Shown here piece by piece: positions 43,801-55,046 of a stretch of DNA of 64,000 nt. The DNA lies in contig NW_020653770.1 of assembly GCF_003589595.1 (NCBI RefSeq), forward strand, positions 449,104-513,103, given 5' to 3'. This DNA comes from Hyposmocoma kahamanoa. Lineage: Eukaryota > Arthropoda > Insecta > Lepidoptera > Cosmopterigidae. Both the position numbers and the translations under genes were made by a program. The notes under the pieces are model-generated. The model was not told the origin of the DNA and ran no database searches. It saw only the letters and a program-made list of their open reading frames with translations. Numbering within the stretch: position 1 is the first letter of the stretch; every line of letters starts with the position of its first letter.

Positions 43801-43860
43801 GAAAACGAACTTTTAGGTCGGTAGGGGGTAACGCCCCGTGGCGAGTTCCGTTACTCCGGA

Positions 43861-46609
43861 ACACAGTAGTACAGATAATTACATAGTTTGAGATGAGAAA
43901 ATCGATGCGGCTATCTGTTGTCTCATTATTAAGACCCTATACGACCTCAAAGGGCTAAAAAAACACTAATTTACCTCGAACTTTTAGACGAGAACTGCTG
44001 TATTCAATAAGTACTTTGCAAAGTACCAATTTTTTTTTATATCAACTGAACTAAATAGGTCACGTATAGAGTATACGATACTAATTTTCAAACGACTTAT
44101 TTATTTATTTATTTAAATTCACCAACGCTTAATACATTCGGTTACAACAATATTTTACACACATTCGACAGGGTGTTACAGTTAAAATGCTTAACCAATT
44201 ACAGGTGAATATGCCATCATGAGAGTATGAAAGTTAAGACAATTATTATTAATTTACTGTTCTTTTATTTTAACTTGTAAAAAATTAAGTTCTGAAGTGA
44301 AACCAGTGTCCCTGTCGCTCGAAAAAAGCAAAACGAACCATATGGTTCAATAATATATAGTTCAATAAATATGGTACTAATATTAGTACGGGAAAAATTT
44401 GAATTTGAGCTAAGGCAGTATCGACTTTTAACTAAAATGTTCTTTTTATACCTTAATTCATGTCCATGACACATTACGCTTTAAGATATATACAAGCTAC
44501 GCAAAGTTATGCCGTAAAACATGTTGAGAAATGAGCTCTTAGAAATAACTCGGTGCGAACAAATTTGTTTTTTCTCGCACTCAATGAAAGGAACCACATA
44601 TTTTTGTCCCTAATACATTTGTCATATCCTCAAAACTAGATGATAGAGAAAAATGAAAATAGTAAAAAAAGGAACACCTCTATTTTCCCGTGAGACGCTG
44701 TCCGTACATTCTAAAATGTTAGGCACTAGTGTTGTGATTATAATTAATAAATATCGATTATTCATATTTTCTAAGACACCAAAAATAAATTGTATATGAC
44801 ATAATGTACGTAAAGGGTTTATTTTGCATAGAATTACAATTCTTTGTATAAATAATCTGGATAGTTATTTTATATATGTATTTTATTTATGTTATATATG
44901 TGACCATGGGACTTGTAAAGGGCCCGAAACCGTGACCATAGGACCTGCAAAGGGCCCGCAACGTCGGTTTGTTTGAAAAACAAATATACGCAATTTAAAT
45001 CTGGAAAAAAAGTTTAATTTCCTAGTTATTTTATATTCATAAGTTTATTAACACTAACAAATTTGTCTGATAAATTAAGTTGTTTTTAATAAACAAGTTC
45101 TGTCTATTTGTGGTCGTTCAACAGATTCAAAAAGCTTTCAAAAAGTTTGCCTTACGGTTCGGTGTAGTTTGAAGACGGTTTGTAATTTGAAATTACATGA
45201 TAAGCAAATTTTCTTACTAAACTGAATTATATTTATCGCTTTAGCTACTAATAATTATTTGAATCTAAAATAAATCAGATAAAAAACCCGCGTATCTGGG
45301 GAATAAAGACAGTTCTCCTTATAGGAGATTCGCACTCACTTAGCTTCATTGAAACCTTGACCAAAAAGCCTGGCGGTTATTTTCATCAACGAATAAGCTT
45401 AGCCATCCAAAAAACCAAGTTAAAGATAAAACGTTTTTATCTTTCTTTTCTTCTGTACAAAGCAAATTACAAATAGTGTCAAGCACAAAGTTATGCTGCA
45501 AAGTGCTGGGTCAAAACAGTTGCCATAAAATGGCTACAATCCAAATAAATTCACTGCAATATCGACAAGTAAACTATCGATAATAGAACATCACTGATAG
45601 AATGTTACAAACGTAGCAAATTGCGGCGCAGAAAGTGCGGTTTTATCCTAACCAAAACAGATAAAGGTGTCCATTTTTGCGAAAGTAGAAAGGCAACAAG
45701 GTACAGGTGTAAAATGTCAGCCGGTTTCAGCGCTTAGTTTAGTTTCATTTTATTTATACGTACTTTGGAAAGTGTTGGTGGTAGGTATATTTGTATTTGT
45801 AAACTTCATGGCAATCATTTATGTGTTACATTAACTATTTAGGTTAAAATGTTACCCTTATGCGTACATCGGAGTCGTGTTCTACACGGAACGTAGAACT
45901 TCCCAATTTTGTAGAAATTAGATTTTTAGTTACATAGCAACACCGGATTAATATTTTTTTCTCTATAACTAGTACATACATACCAGTAGGTTTTAATTCG
46001 CTTCTTTTTATCTATAAATTATTACACTTCCTTAGTCTTTTTTTTTAACAGACCTGTCTCAGATAATTCCAGAAGATATGACCTGTGTTATATTTTAAAC
46101 GAGTAATTTATTTGTTTTATTATTGATAAAAATATAGAACAAACACAAAGAAAAATTCATTCAATCCATCCGTTCATCCTATCCGTTTCGCGAACTAGAA
46201 TGATTTGTTGTCTTCGTAGTGCGTTTGTGAAAATATTGTTGTTAAAGTTTATTGTTAATGTTTTGCAATAGATAATTAAAATTGTAGAAAATAAGAACCC
46301 CTCCTTTTCCAATTCCGTTAAAAAATTTAAGGTTTAGCACACCTTCCTTCACACTTTGACAATGACAGTTCTTTATTAACATTTTGGACCAATTATGATT
46401 CGATAACGTCTTTTAAACTCGCTGATAAAGCAAATATTGAACTGGAATTACATATGTTTATCATCATGTTCTCCACACCGACTTACACGGCCGTGGTCAG
46501 ACGAAGCACCATTAATCTACCTGGCAAATCACATTAGTCGCACTTACACTACGTGGACCTATTCCGCTTTGTTTGTTAGTTGCAATATCGCCGCTATCCC
46601 CACTTACTA
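43861..46609. other. Long AT-rich stretch with no gene recognised
   Basis: Contains a (TTTA)n run at about 44097-44115 and the tandem duplication at 44901-44963. No splice-supported frames noticed. Confidence 0.4.
44901..44963. repeat. Two-unit tandem repeat, about 32 bp
   Basis: 'tgaccatgggacttgtaaag' + 'ggcccgaaaccg' is followed directly by 'tgaccataggacctgcaaag' + 'ggcccgcaacg'. About 27 of 31 bases agree. Confidence 0.7.
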
Positions 46610-46850
46610 TTACACTACTGCTTTCCGGTTTTGAAGGATGTTGGTGGAACTACAGGTACATAGGACTTATCAATTTTATTTCTCAGAGTGACATGCGTAA
46701 TGACAATGCGCCTCAGTAGGGCTGGCACAACATGGCGCGATCCTCTCGCGCAAGGCGCGCCCTGTCGTGTCAGCCCTACTGATCTTTACAATTTAAAACT
46801 CGGAGTGGCACTGCAACTGGGTAGGCGTGTCGCTTGAAATCATAAAAAAA
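46610..46850 (+). repeat. Family A retroposon with inserted hairpin
   Basis: 'tgctttccggttttgaagga', 'tacaggtacataggacttat', then 'atgcgcctca' and, after the 68-bp hairpin, 'gatctttacaatttaaaact' and 'gagtggcactgcaactgggt'. The family normally reads 'cccctcagatctttgcg' at the break. Confidence 0.75.
46714..46781. mobile_element. 68-bp GC-rich hairpin inserted in family A
   Basis: Ends CAGTAGGGCTGGCAC and GTGTCAGCCCTACTG are inverted repeats with one mismatch; inner parts 'catggcgcg' and 'cgcgccctg' also pair. It interrupts a family A copy precisely between 'cct' and 'atc'. No clear target duplication. Likely a minimal palindromic MITE. Confidence 0.65.
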
Positions 46851-47084
46851 TCATAAGTCATAAAAATACGATCTCACTCAGCTTTCAAAAGCGAATTTTC
46901 CCCAATAATCGTCGTATATCAACCCCTTTTATATGTAAATATATGTCATTATTATTAAAACGAGTTCGTGAAGTGCCAGAAAAATTTGCCTTATGACAGT
47001 TTGTTTGAAGAGAGGCGATTGTGAAAGTAAGTTGGTGTTCTTGAAGTAACAATTTTATAAAGAAATATGAGAAAACATCACACC

Positions 47085-47272
47085 TGCCTCCGTGGCCGAA
47101 CTGTTCCATGCTGGTCTGCGACGCAAAGGTCCCGGGTTCGATTCCAGGGCTGGGAGGAATATTTGTATGAAGTACATTCATTTTTCTCGTGAATTTGGTT
47201 GTAATTTGTAGACAAATGTGTGTGTCCATGGCACCCGCGATACAGGGCTGTGAGTGTGTGCGTTGTTATCAC
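47085..47272 (+). repeat. tRNA-derived SINE family T1, full copy
   Basis: Head 'tgcctccgtggccgaactg' (A box), 'gtcccgggttcgattccagg' (B box), body 'tttctcgtgaatttggttgt', and end 'ccatggcacccgcgatacag'. Best-preserved plus-strand member, abutting a T2 copy in the opposite orientation. Confidence 0.8.
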
Positions 47273-47274
47273 AT

Positions 47275-47456
47275 ACGTTGATTTGATCCCAAAGTACGTA
47301 ACTAAAGCACTTGTGTTAAGGAAATCGAAAACAACAACGGTATTACAAACACAGTTAGTTAGAAAAGTTAGTTTGTCCATATTAACCCGGCCGGGGATCG
47401 AACCCTGGTACTCAGAGATGGCGACACCATGAAAACCGGCGTGCAAGCAACACGTC
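47275..47456 (-). repeat. tRNA-derived SINE family T2, full copy
   Basis: Minus strand: 'cgtgttgcttgcacgccggt', 'gtaccagggttcgatccccg' (B box), then the 'ggtcaatatg..aactaac' body to 'ttgggatcaaatc'. Its tail meets the tail of the T1 copy at 47272. Confidence 0.75.
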
Positions 47457-47467
47457 CACGGATCGTC

Positions 47468-47605
47468 GTTTATAAAGCTAGTGTTGGCAAACCAAAGGAC
47501 TGTAAGAGGTGCCATCTATGACCGCAGTTGGTACTATACACGACAGCAGCGCCGTCGATCGGCGGAGGTCATTCTCTTTGTAACGATCAAAAGGCGATCA
47601 TATTT
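47468..47605. repeat. Family G repeat, copy 2 of 2
   Basis: Same order as 41085-41235: 'aaagctagtgttggcaaacc', 'agaggtgccatctatgacc', 'cagcgccgtcgatcggcgg', 'cattctctttgtaacgatc'. Here it directly precedes a family B copy. Confidence 0.6.
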
Positions 47606-47611
47606 ATCCGA

Positions 47612-48006
47612 CTTCCAAAAAGGAGGCTGTTATTTTTTTGTATGTATATTACGCGATAACTCGGGTATTTGTGAACCGATTTTCATGATTTTTTTTTGTT
47701 GGAAGGGGGTACTACCGTAGTGGTTCCATTTTATTTTGAAGAAAATCATCATTTAAGTGTGCCTGTTCACGCATGAAGATTCAATTGTATAAATAGCGCC
47801 TAACTTTAATTTAGGAGCAATAATTTGAATGGTTGATTTTGCTATATCTCCGTTTCAAGGCGTTTTTCTCTCGATATACTTTGAGTAGTGAGAACCGATT
47901 ATTATTATCTCCAGTGTCAAGTCCTGTACAGTGGCGAACTAGGTGATATTTCAATAAAACTTATCAAATAGACGTAATTCCACGTACTTTTGAGGTCGGT
48001 TTTTTT
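47612..48006 (+). repeat. Family B repeat with diverged or replaced centre
   Basis: 5' part 'ccgacttccaaaaaggaggc' to 'tgttggaagggggtactacc' and 3' part 'ttcaataaaacttatcaaat' to 'cttttgaggtcggttttt' are in order. The central 180 bases do not match the other copies. Confidence 0.65.
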
Positions 48007-48570
48007 AGTACTCGGTACTGAGATTATGATAAAAAGCTCTTGTGGAGCGGGAAACGGACTTGTTGTTTTTTTTATATATTTCGTTTAATTTTATAAACGG
48101 TTAACTAATTAAATTATATGCAAAGTGAAATAACGACGACCTCTGTATCCTGACGGTTTGCACAGATTCGATTCTGGAGAGGACGAATTTGAGAAATAAA
48201 CTTTACTAAATTAGATCTGATCTTGGTGTTCTGTATCCCGGAGTGACTTTCCTTGCCCTGGTACTATATGGTATGATAGTTTAGGGAGTTCCCTAGCGTT
48301 TGGTGTAGCTTTCTGGCACATTATTTATTTAACTATTGCATGTAAAATTCATTAAAGATTCAATCTCTTAACTAAAATAACAAAGACATATATTTACTTG
48401 CTATGAACACGAATGTGCTTGTAAATTTATGTATTTGTAATGTATTTGTAAATATATTATTATGTTAAATATAGATAAATATACATTTTAAATGGCGGTT
48501 AACCAAACAAGTAAGTCTGTTCAGATTTTTTGTCGATAGGATCACTTCTGTTGAAATCAGCCAGTGACGT
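48007..48570. other. Non-coding; possible SINE remnant
   Basis: 'cacagattcgattctggaga' at about 48160 resembles a B box region. Nothing else recognised. Confidence 0.35.
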
Positions 48571-48762
48571 AATAACATACACACTCAACATAGTCCCGCA
48601 CTAGGGATACCTTGTGTCGCGGGTGTCGTGGACACACACGTAGACAACCACAAATTACACCCAAACTCACGAGAGAAATAAATGTAGGCCATACAAATAT
48701 TTCTCCCGACCCGGGAATCGAACCTGGGACCTCTGCATGGCAGTCCGGATTCACGGAGGCAG
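48571..48762 (-). repeat. tRNA-derived SINE family T1, full copy
   Basis: From 'cacactcaacatagtcccgc' through 'gtagacaaccacaaattaca' to 'gacccgggaatcgaacctgg' (inverted B box) and the head. Nearly the same as 51220-51393. Confidence 0.8.
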
Positions 48763-48964
48763 TTTAAACTACACGTGCCTCTGTTGTTGATACCCTGTCC
48801 ACAAATACTGTCAAATATATTCAAATTTCTCTTCGCAGTATCCCTGAACACCTTGGCTTTTATTACCATATAGCAACACTAAATGTGCTGCGGAATGGAT
48901 GGAGAGAATTAACTTATAAAACACAGGAAATTTAAGGTCTTATGTCTTATTGCGATATTGTGCA

Positions 48965-49025
48965 TCACAATCATAAGCGTCCCACTATTAGGCACGGGTC
49001 TCCTCTTAGGAGAGGGTTTAATCTA
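48965..49025 (-). repeat. SINE family C 3' fragment
   Basis: 'cataagcgtcccactattag' and 'gcacgggtctcctcttagga' match the family C end. A related piece, 'gccagactggcctagtgcgg', lies at 49766-49785. Confidence 0.55.
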
Positions 49026-49084
49026 ACTGTTCTTGACAGTTGTCTTCACAAAGTCACAAATTAATTTAAGTAGAAATGTATACT

Positions 49085-49390
49085 TTTTTTATAATATCAA
49101 GTGACGGGACGAACGAGTCGTGCACCTGATGGTAAGCTACACACCTGTTCATAACAATTGCAGAGCCACTCCGAGTTTTAAGTCGCAAACATCTGAGGAG
49201 CACTGCCACTGCGCCCGCCTTCCTGAGACATATGTTGCCAAGTCTCATGTGCCTGTAATTTCACCAGCACCCTTACCGTTCAAACCCGGAACGCAGTAAT
49301 GCTAACATCACTGCTTGGGGGCAGAAGTAGGTCAGGTAAGGTGGCAGTACTTCCCTGAATGAACTTCTTCACAACGAACTCTATTACGAT
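49085..49390 (-). repeat. Family A retroposon, full length
   Basis: Starts at the T-run 'tttttttataatatcaagtg' and ends 'cttcacaacgaactctatta'. All internal markers are present in order. Best reference copy for the family in this window. Confidence 0.85.
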
Positions 49391-49690
49391 ACGTTTCTAT
49401 AATAAGGTTCCTGGTGATATTAAAAATTTGCCATTTACGAGGTTTAAAACTATAATGAAACAAAAACTTTATTCTAAAGGTTATTATTTATACAGCTTCT
49501 ACGTACTTGGATGAGAATTCCGTGGCAGTGACCCGTTTGGCTCTTACAGGTAGTCTCGATCTAATATGTTTAAATTAAATATTGTAATGGTAAATGTATT
49601 CAAATGTATATTTACATAGAGCAACCTCTAGTTTCTTGCTTATTCTTCTCAGGGGAATTTGCCTTACGAATGAACAGTAGAGTTTAATCA
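49391..49690 (+). mobile_element. Family F LINE 3' end
   Basis: The plus frame FYNKVPGDIKNLPFTRFKTI, then MKQKLYSKGYYLYSFYVLG and stop, followed by the UTR markers 'gagcaacctctagtttcttg' and 'ttctcaggggaatttgcctt'. Abuts the end of the family A copy to its left. Confidence 0.7.
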
Positions 49691-50239
49691 ATATGACGAT
49701 TTCAAGTTTAATTTGCTTAACTATGAAGTAAAGATTATTGGACTTTAACTTTGGTTTAGGCTATTGTCTGCCAGACTGGCCTAGTGCGGGTTAAGGACTT
49801 CACACGAAGAACTGGTCGTTTGCCGCTTTGTATAGATATATAGTTAAAGGGTTCTATAAACTCATTCATAGGTAGAATAGAATCCACGTGATGGATAATT
49901 CAGAATAAGGCTGTCCGAAATCGATTAAAGTTTTTCCATTAGGCCGCGTCCACACGAGCGGCGAGCATTAATCTCGGAGACAGCACGCGGGATTGGTGTT
50001 AAAGCTAAATTTTTTATACGACGTGATTAATTCTTAATGATGCGGCAAACAGTAAACATGTCATTTATGCAAGTCTAACTTTAGTCGTCTAAGTAGGCTA
50101 AGTCTAATTTTAGTTCTTGATCCTGAGAAATTTAGCAATAAGATTACCTATGATGTTTGACAATAAGTTACATAATAATAATGGGAAGCAGTGTATAAAA
50201 AAGCGATGTGGTGTTAGTGACGGGTGCGGGTGGATGTTA

Positions 50240-50430
50240 ATAGATTGACGGCACTTTATAGAGCGAATGTGGATGGGAAAGGTAAGAGAGGTAGACTTCA
50301 GGGTACATATTATATAGATCATATTGGGGATGTCCTTTAAAAAGGCCCGGTAAAAAGCACCAAGAATAAATAGGATGTTTGAAACGAGTCCATCAATGCT
50401 GCGTACTCTCACCCTTACCGTTCAATCTTT
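50240..50430 (+). mobile_element. LINE 3' coding fragment
   Basis: Encodes DGKGKRGRLQGTYYIDHIGD, then a stop and KGPVKSTKNK. Related to the fragment at 14028 ('RTYRDQIEAILEKGQVK'). Frameshifted and short. Confidence 0.45.
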
Positions 50431-50469
50431 ACTCTGAATGCATCTTCAGAGAATCCTTGGACGAAATGG

Positions 50470-51187
50470 ACCTTGGCTTGACTGAAGATCAGCAATATCC
50501 GATATGCTAAAGTCTTATTTGCGCCTTCTATAGATCTGCAGGTACTTTTGAACAAGGTTCAGTCCATAAGTGTTAGCTTCGCTCTCAATATCAACAAAAA
50601 GAAAATCAAGTAATAAAGCCATAACAAAACAACGTTCACTGGCAACTTGTTATGCAATGAACAGAAGCTAGAAATAGTACAGAAATATAAGTACTTAGGG
50701 TGTTATGTTGACGATCGTGGTGACCACAATCTTGAAGTAAGGTACCGCATTGAACAAGCGAGTAAAGCTTTATTCAGAATGAAGACCCTGCTCTGTAACA
50801 GACGTCTTAACATCGTTTTCCGCGCTCGACTGGCTCATTGTTACATCTTCTCCATTCTCTTGTACGGAGCAGAAGCTTGGACACTCACAGAATGTATGTG
50901 GAAAGACAAAGTCACGAACGAACGGGTGCTGCAACGTGTCGGTTGAAAACGAGAAGTGTTGAATAACATCAAAAGAAGAAAACTGGAGTATCTCGGTCAT
51001 ATACTGAGAAACCAAAAGTACGACTTATTACCATTAATAATCCAAGGCAAACTACAAGTACAGAGAGGTGTAGTGGTTCAATAGGAGCACCCGATCTTTA
51101 TTCAGAGTTGCAGTGTCAAAAATTCAGATTGCCATCATGATCGCCGATCTTCATTAGAAGATGGCACATGAAGAAGAAGAAGATGAA
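50470..51187 (+). mobile_element. RTE-like LINE, RT C-terminal half, decayed
   Basis: Encodes ISNIRYAKVLFAPSIDLQ (the catalytic YADD site has become YAK-), then frameshifted text. It continues as QKLEIVQKYKYLGCYVDDRG, LCNRRLNIVFRARLAHCYIF, a stop, KRRKLEYLGHILRNQKYDLL and finally AVSKIQIAIMIADL. The end is 'gaagatggcacatgaagaag' with an AAG-rich tail. This is the 'LGHILRNxKYxLLxLIIQGK' family common in insects. Confidence 0.75.
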
Positions 51188-51219
51188 ACGAGTGGAGGAG
51201 GCCGAAGAGATTATTTTTC

Positions 51220-51393
51220 AGCACTAGGGAAACCCTGGATCACGGGTGCCATGGACAGACACATAAACAAATTACACCCAAACTCAAGGAAGATATAAAT
51301 GTAGGCCACACAACTATTTCTCCTAGCCCGGGAATGAAACCCGGGACTTGTGCGTGGGAGTCCAGCATGTTAACCGTTCGGCCACGCAGGCAG
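51220..51393 (-). repeat. tRNA-derived SINE family T1, full copy
   Basis: 'cactagggaaaccctggatc', 'ccatggacagacacataaac', 'cctagcccgggaatgaaacc' and 'gttaaccgttcggccacgca'. One B-box base is mutated (GGTTTCATTCC). Confidence 0.75.
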
Positions 51394-51490
51394 TTTGTCA
51401 AGGGCGCAGGGTGTGGTCTATAGTCCAAATGAGACTGCTGTATTTTAGAATATTAAGCTGCTTCTCATCTACCTGTTTGTTTAATTATAT

Positions 51491-51976
51491 TTATAAATAT
51501 CTTACCGTCTTGGCACTCTTAAGCCTAAACAGGTTTTTGAGTTTTGCGACTCTTCTTCTACCGGACACCGGTGGTGGTGGTGGTGGTGTTGGTTTTTTAG
51601 GTGCTCCTATGTTCACTATTGCTTCTCTGTGTTTGTCGTTTCTTTGATCGTAATGTCCGTTTTCTACTATTCCCATGTTGAGAAACGATCCCGTCAGTCT
51701 TATTTCAGTGTTGTTACCCAAATCATGTTCCGCGTCCCGCACCGCGTTCTCGCGTAATTTTTCGTTTGCTTCGGTAGTATACCATTTTTCTGCGTCACTC
51801 ATTGTTGCCATTATTCGTTTTTGACCCGGTATTTTTTCCGCTCTTATAAACAAAATATTGTTTATACCGGGTGTTAGTGGTTCTCCAGTGTCATACCACT
51901 TGCCTTTTGTTGATGGTGGTGGTGCCGGTTTCTTTGGTTTTGGTTGTTGTGCTGCGTCTTCTGTTTGTTGTTGTGG
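51491..51976 (-). CDS. Unassigned 161-codon open frame with Pro-rich segments and a donor site
   Basis: Open from an in-frame TAA at 51977 to TAA at 51491. The text runs from a Gln-rich start through QQPKPKKPAPPPSTKGKWYD, then EKIPGQKRIMATMSDAEKWY, ENAVRDAEHDLGNN, a PTPPPPPPVSG run, and a basic GRRRVAKLKNLFRLK. A consensus donor 'gtaagatat' sits at 51504, just before the stop, so the true exon may end at 51506. No ATG near the start; a family B copy abuts its upstream edge and a T1 SINE lies downstream. Composition and length argue for real coding ancestry (host exon, mobile ORF or endogenised viral sequence); I cannot choose. Confidence 0.45.
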   Translation of the reverse strand, partial: PQQQTEDAAQQPKPKKPAPPPSTKGKWYDTGEPLTPGINNILFIRAEKIPGQKRIMATMSDAEKWYTTEANEKLRENAVRDAEHDLGNNTEIRLTGSFLNMGIVENGHYDQRNDKHREAIVNIGAPKKPTPPPPPPVSGRRRVAKLKNLFRLKSAKTVRYL

Positions 51977-51989
51977 TTACCGGAAAGTG

Positions 51990-52192
51990 TGCACAACCCA
52001 TCCCCTAGTTTTTCACCTTAATATATATATTTTCAATAGGAATATTTTCTTAAAATTTAATTGAGACCAATAATGAGGTACTCTCTTTCCAAAACAAGAG
52101 AATCATCAAAATCGATTTAAAAATGCCGGAGTAATCGTACAACATACACATAAAAAATACAGTCGAATTGGATTTGAAATCGGTTAAAAATA
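51990..52192 (-). repeat. Family B repeat copy
   Basis: 'gggttgtgcacactttccgg' end, 'taaaatttaattgagaccaa', 'gagaatcatcaaaatcgatt' and 'acagtcgaattgg'. Its truncated end meets the open frame at 51976. Confidence 0.65.
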
Positions 52193-52299
52193 TAAAAAGC
52201 ACGGTAGATGCATAAATACTAGCGTAGCCCATAACATGATATCATAAAAAAAAAATCTGGCCTATGTTCAAAAACGGCTTGTCTGGTGGTCGCAGCTTA

Positions 52300-52485
52300 G
52301 TTTAAAAAACAAATAGCACCGCGGCTTGTATACGTGCATGCCCGTCATGCGCCTTGTACGGACGCACACATTTGCAAATCTCGCGACGTCCTCGTGTTGC
52401 AAAGCGAGGGTTGTCACACGCGCCATTCATTATAAAATAGACGCGGTCGCTTGTGGTTTAAAAAACAAGAGTGCCTCAAATTCAG
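52300..52485. repeat. Family E repeat, copy 2 of 2
   Basis: Same order of blocks as 22245-22480: 'gcttgtatacgtgcatgcc', 'acggacgcacacatttgca', 'gcgagggttgtcacacgcg' and 'aacaagagtgcctcaaattc'. Confidence 0.55.
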
Positions 52486-52567
52486 GATTATTCCTATTTT
52501 ACTCCTAAAATCGAGATACCAATCTATAATGCTGGTATAATAATATCAATACTTATGTATTGCATTT

Positions 52568-52832
52568 TACAATTCGACTGTGAACTGGCAATCGGTATTA
52601 TCTCGATTGTGACAAATTTACACGATGAAGTAAAAAATTGTTTGCGTCATCGATATACCATCTGGTTTATTAAATAAAGTTTTTAAATATCCTTATTACA
52701 CATGTATGTATGTATATAACGTAATTTTATTTAATAAACCAGATGATATAAATAAATATTTTTTTCTTAAGCCTGTAAAGTTATCAAAATTGAAATAGTA
52801 CCCGTTGCCAGTTCACAGTCGAATTATTATTT
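52568..52832. repeat. Long inverted repeat, about 110-bp arms, 43-bp spacer
   Basis: 'acaattcgactgtgaactgg' to 'ccatctggtttattaaataa' (52568-52680) is repeated inverted at 52724-52832 with perhaps three quarters identity. Outer 20 bp and inner 20 bp blocks are almost perfect. Possibly a palindromic MITE or a local inverted duplication. Confidence 0.7.
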
Positions 52833-53459
52833 CAGAATTATAATACTGTGGTGAATACATTCATTTTTTCAAAATATGTTTAAAATCTGTAGTTACAACT
52901 AAAATACCTACCTAATATACCTACCTAATATAACCCTACGTTCCGAGCGATAGGCATTTATGTGCCCAACGAGCGGGAATGGAGTTGCACTACTTACCTT
53001 ATTATATATGTGTTGATAGTTTGCAGAGCTGTGTTTATTGACGTATCTGTCCAATTTGTACTCGTATGCCGTGGCTCAATCCGAAGACGAATCACTGAGC
53101 TCGCACTAGTTAAAGTGTAATCAGGCCTTAGTAGTTCACTAACATGTCACATCACATTACAAATCACACGATCACCTGTGACATGCCGTGATGCGGGTGT
53201 CGAAGACAGCTGTATACAATCGTAGAGTTTTGCATTTCATCGTGATATGGGGTTGAGAGACAACAATGACACATTGAAATGAAGTTCGAGATTCAATCAT
53301 TGCATTGTTAGACGGTAGTTTAAGTGCGGTGGTAGGAGAATATTTGTTTCTTCGATTGAGAGCTTGGATTTTAATTTTAAAGTGACGTATGTTTATCAAT
53401 ATTTAATAGCAATAACTCTCCGTGGGAAAAAATCATCGTGATAAAAACTTGTGAATTCC
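52833..53459. other. Non-coding, nothing recognised
   Basis: A 75-codon minus frame (53172-53399) has no recognisable content. Confidence 0.35.
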
Positions 53460-53560
53460 ACAATCCGCAATAGGCGTGGCGGACTGCGGCCTAAACCCTC
53501 AACTTAGTGGAGAGCAGTGCTCAGCAACAGGACTTGAAATATACAATGACGTAAGGACCA
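53460..53560 (+). repeat. SINE family C 3' fragment
   Basis: 'ggcgtggcggactgcggcct', 'aaaccctcaacttagtgga' and 'agcagtgctcagcaacagga' correspond to the inverse of the family C middle and end. Confidence 0.5.
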
Positions 53561-53929
53561 AGTATTATTTCCTTGAGAATCTTTACGTCTGTATTTGTAG
53601 ACTTACCTAAGTCAACCCTCTTACTCTTACACTATAAAGTTTTTGCAAGTTGAACATAATAAGGTTCACAGATATTCAGGAAAGTTGTTACAAATTCCAG
53701 AACGTTCCAGGCGATTCTCGTTAATATTGACAGAAGCCTGTGATTTGCCGTGAATGCCCGAACGGTTTAATTTGCCAGTGTCAAGGGAAATTAGTAGTGA
53801 GTGAACTTTATACAAAAGAAGTTTCTTTTCTTGTATTATTGGTTTTTTTCCACTTTGATAGGATTACCATATAATTCAAAGGTTTTCGCTTTACATAGTA
53901 AAGCCAAGTACTTTTGCCAAGTACTTTGT

Positions 53930-54200
53930 TAGTTACATAGTAGTACCAAAGCGACTACCCTGAACCCAGATACGAACCAATTTAGGAAGTTCATTAGTCA
54001 TATTCCTATCGGGAACCCAACCCGGGATATCTTCATCCAGCGCCCATCCGATAAGACCAATTTCTAATTGGAACCAGATGAATAATATTATTAACACAAA
54101 CACAAAGGAAAAATGCTTCGATTCGACTAAACTTGAACCAGTATCTGTCGCCTCAACGTGGCTACTATCTGCCAACTGAGGCACGGACTTAGCCAGCACC
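53930..54200 (-). repeat. tRNA-derived SINEs (two heads, family T5 and relative)
   Basis: Minus strand: 'ctcagttggcagatagtag' with 'atactggttcaagtttagtc' (A and B boxes, 54100-54190). It is followed by 'attggtcttatcggatgggc' and 'tcccgggttgggttcccgat' (second head, 54010-54062). Two SINEs in series or one dimeric SINE. Confidence 0.55.
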
Positions 54201-54209
54201 ACCACCTTA

Positions 54210-54819
54210 TGAATTCCTCAATGTGCGTGGTGGTATTTTGGTATAGCCGCGATGTGACAACTCATGAACATTTTTTCACTCAACCAGGTCGACTCAATCT
54301 TACCAGAAAACTGACAGATATTATTAGTTTTTATATAATATCATAATGTTCTTACGAGCATGATATTCATTTAAGATGATATAATATTCACGGTAGCGAT
54401 GCGCAATTTCGAATGGTTCCGATGTTCGACTGACGATCGACGATTCTTCGAATTACAAATTAGTACTACTAATTTTCGTATTCGAATGTGTAGTCGCCAC
54501 AGCCAAGTAGATGTTAAGGACCTCGACGAGCTCGTTATATTAAAGACGATTTATATTTGACTGTAATATTATATTGGCAATAGGTTAATGGTTTACAAGA
54601 GTAGTTCCATTAATGGCTAAACAGTGGTTTCTTATGAATTCAAAAGCAAACGTCCTTGATGACCTTTGTTAGTTCGTACGAAAATTTTGGTAAATATGTG
54701 GTAAGGACGAAATAACGTGTATGTGGTGTTAGTTGATTAGTTCAAAATAGAACCCCCGGCCTAGGTAACGCGCCCTTGACGAGCGTTTAATGACTACTTC
54801 GAAAATTACATCAAATTAA
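54210..54819. other. Non-coding, nothing recognised
   Basis: No repeat or coding signal. Confidence 0.35.
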
Positions 54820-55046
54820 CAAACTAGTGGAATAATTTCACAAAAAACAATTGAATATCAATAAAAAATTAAAATACAGTGAATAACGACATCTCTCGCC
54901 AGAACTGGTAACTGTGAAGATATCTAACTGGGTGATAAAACTTTCATAGATTTCTCATAGATGGCGCTACGACTAAAAGTCGTTCAAAAAAACAAATATA
55001 AAGATACGACGCAAGCACATAGAAAAATTCGTGAGGTCCGCTGGTC

